Of a stretch of DNA of 22,817 nucleotides, positions 21,066-22,817 are shown one piece after another (the first letter of the stretch is position 1; every line of letters starts with the position of its first letter). A program made the translations under genes and the position numbers. This stretch comes from Paramacrobiotus richtersi (lineage: Eukaryota > Tardigrada > Eutardigrada > Parachela > Macrobiotidae). Below the pieces are notes generated by a model. That model was not told the DNA's origin and made no database searches. It saw only the letters and a program-made list of their open reading frames with translations. Where the stretch lies: NCBI GenBank assembly GCA_034698045.1, contig JAQGAU010000898.1:1-22817 (forward strand), in the 5' to 3' direction.

Positions 21066-21401
21066 TTCCTTTTAGGCCATTTGATCGTTAGATGAACGGA
21101 TATACATTTGTGCTGCTGAAAGCAGGTGATCATTTTGTGTGAAGATGTGATATTTTATCACTTTTTTTGCTCCAAAGATTTTCAGTTGCCTAAATATCCG
21201 ATTTTAACGCAGTGTTTTTTGGATATAACATTTTGGGTAGTTTTTAATGGAGACCGTCAGTGGTCAACGCGCATGCTGTGCAGTGTGGATTTGACGTGGT
21301 TGTTAATTTGTTGCAATATGTAAATGATGTGTTTGTGCTCTGTGATCTGACAGTAAAAATGACGAATTGACTTCGGCACAGAACAACGCCAGTAAAGTGA
21401 C

Positions 21402-21429
21402 GTTTAATTTAAGATGTTTAATTTAAGAT
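21402..21429. repeat. Perfect 14-bp tandem duplication
   Basis: gtttaatttaagat occurs twice back to back. On the minus strand each copy carries ATTAAA, a common variant poly(A) signal, about 320-335 nt past the stop of the coiled-coil gene. The role is inferred. Confidence 0.7.
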
Positions 21430-21533
21430 AAAAATGTCGCTCAGCTGTACAGTGCTTAATTAGGCTCGCCTATCACCTCGTTAAAGGAACAAAAAAAAGG
21501 AAGAAACCATTGTACACAGTCAAAACGGTGTAA

Positions 21534-21539
21534 AATAAA
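21534..21539 (+). terminator. Candidate poly(A) signal AATAAA for DNAJC11
   Basis: The first clear AATAAA after the DNAJC11 stop, roughly 470 nt downstream. The distance is long for a compact genome and an earlier variant signal may be used. Confidence 0.35.
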
Positions 21540-21737
21540 AAACACAATTTAAACCGGGAACTGTGGGTAGTCGAACAAGTAAGCCCAAATAAGACAATAC
21601 TTTTAGTTTAAACTTTGGACAAAATATCCGATCAGGCACACAGCAGAAATGCAAAGCCTGATTCATAAACAGTACGGCGACACACAAACCCGATACCAAA
21701 AAAAGCCCACGAAATCCCATCCGAAAGGAAACCCAGT

Positions 21738-22817
21738 TCACAGATTATCATTTTCTTCAAGGCTGTCCAGTTGTGATGCCAGCGACTCAGAAACCAACAT
21801 TGTCGAGTGTCGTTGTCGACGTCGTTCACCATTCTCACTCATTTCTTCCAAACGAAACTTTAGAGTGTCCTTTTCCTGTGTGAGCATCACGGACTGGCGC
21901 CTCAGACTTCTCAATTCTTTTTCCTTCTCCTCGATTAACTCTCGCAGCTCGCTAGGGAAAAAAAGGAAAATCAAGCAACAGTGTTTCAAAGTCTACAACA
22001 ACTGAAAACAACGAAAATCTACGGATCATGGATGTTCCCAAAAATGATAGTACAAATTATCACAAAATCAAGTTTAAAAATCAAGCTTTAATATTTTTCC
22101 CCGCTGTACAAATCGTACGTGTTACACTATTTGTAAAATCAAGCTAAGTTAAAGCAATGAAACTGAAAACAACTATCTGTTAAAAACGCAAAATAAATTA
22201 GAGAATTAATTTTTTGCTGTACCGTTCTGTAACACTGCATTTCGCAGCTTTCACTTCCAAGCTGGTGATCTGAAGGGACCGGCGATTCAATTCCGCCTCA
22301 CACAGCTCGTGTCGTTCCACCACTACCCGCGCATCTTCGAGGTCCTTTTGCAACTTCCGGATTTCTTCACTTTTCAGCTGGGCCACTGATTCCCAGGATT
22401 CGGCCTCACTAATCTTACACTGCATCTTTTTCTCCAGGTTAGCGAACTCCTCCTTAGCCTTCTCACATTCCGCCTGTCGTTTCTTCTTAACGGATAAGCA
22501 CTCCTTCTTAACACTCTCCTTTTCTTCCACAGTTTTGGCTAAACGATCTTCGGCTTGCTGGGCCTTCTCCAAAGCTTCCGCAACATCTGTCTGTAGGCCA
22601 GAAACCAGCGTTTGACATTGTTCGTACTCTGCCAGGACACACTGCAGCTGATCGTTCTGCTTGTCACGTTCGAGAACCAATGCCAAATTTTCATCACGAA
22701 AGCGGACCTGCTCGGCTTGCACTGCATCACAATGTATCCTAACATCATCCACCTGTATCTTGAGATGCTCAGCCTCTTCCAGTGCGTTTTGATGGGATTT
22801 GATTGATTCCTCTTTTT
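21738..22817 (-). CDS. Coiled-coil protein, C-terminal two exons (5' part beyond window)
   Basis: Exons 22223-22817 (open at the right edge) and 21738-21951 join across a 271-nt intron (21952-22222; donor CG|GTACAG, acceptor TTTTCCCTAG). The junction gives SVTERELRELIEEKEKEL in phase. About 268 residues are visible, almost all Glu/Lys/Gln/Leu-rich heptad-like helix (for example LEKAQQAEDRLAKTVEEKE and KLQKDLEDA), ending in a short polar tail (ESLASQLDSLEENDNL) before TGA. There is no Met start in the visible part. This is a long coiled coil of the scaffold, motor-tail, golgin or centrosomal type. The sequence alone does not let me name a family, because coiled coils resemble each other by composition. 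Confidence 0.75.

Larger units (their letters stand above)
21066..21737. other. Convergent intergenic region between DNAJC11 and the coiled-coil gene
   Basis: About 670 bp holding both 3' ends. It includes the possible alternative last exon of DNAJC11 (21076-21095), an AATAAA at 21534-21539 on the plus strand, and a perfect 14-bp tandem duplication at 21402-21429 whose minus strand contains two ATTAAA variants. The ORF at 21126-21323 (+) has no recognisable motif and is probably 3' UTR. Confidence 0.5.

Overview
This is nuclear DNA of a small, compact animal genome. It has no operons or ribosome-binding sites. Genes lie on both strands, many have short GT-AG introns (often 56-60 nt), and the gene set is conserved in animals: a ciliary dynein subunit, a mitochondrial DnaJ protein and a bridge-like lipid-transfer protein. 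Base composition is moderate, about one gene falls per 3 kb, and bacterial-type methyltransferases sit among animal genes. A tardigrade (Hypsibius/Ramazzottius-like) would fit, but that is an inference; another small-genome invertebrate is possible.

Layout from left to right: (1) 1-887, minus, the 5' part of a gene for a secreted proline-rich protein built from 44-residue repeats, running off the left edge. (2) 2994-3770, minus, a two-exon class I SAM methyltransferase (here MT1). (3) 4730-10532, plus, a 17-exon orthologue of UHRF1BP1/UHRF1BP1L (SHIP164, BLTP3 family), 1092 codons, with every splice phase closing. (4) 11061-11798, minus, an intact intronless paralogue of the methyltransferase (MT2). 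(5) 13034-13783, minus, a third copy (MT3) carrying a nonsense codon and a damaged SAM-binding loop. (6) 15199-16242, minus, an intronless cytoplasmic dynein-2 light intermediate chain (DYNC2LI1). (7) 17469-21065, plus, a 16-exon DNAJC11. (8) 21738-22817, minus, the last two exons of an unidentified coiled-coil protein that enters from the right edge.

The genes are not a functional cluster. BLTP3 and MT2 converge, as do DNAJC11 and the coiled-coil gene. MT1 and BLTP3 diverge over about 1 kb, and DYNC2LI1 and DNAJC11 diverge over about 1.2 kb. The most distinctive local content is the three-member methyltransferase family: MT2 and MT3 share a TATA core and leader, so they look like a DNA-level tandem duplication, while MT1 alone has an intron. 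I see no transposon, CRISPR array, tRNA or rRNA in the window. I found no coherent novel multi-gene system; the methyltransferase family and the repeat protein deserve the most attention.
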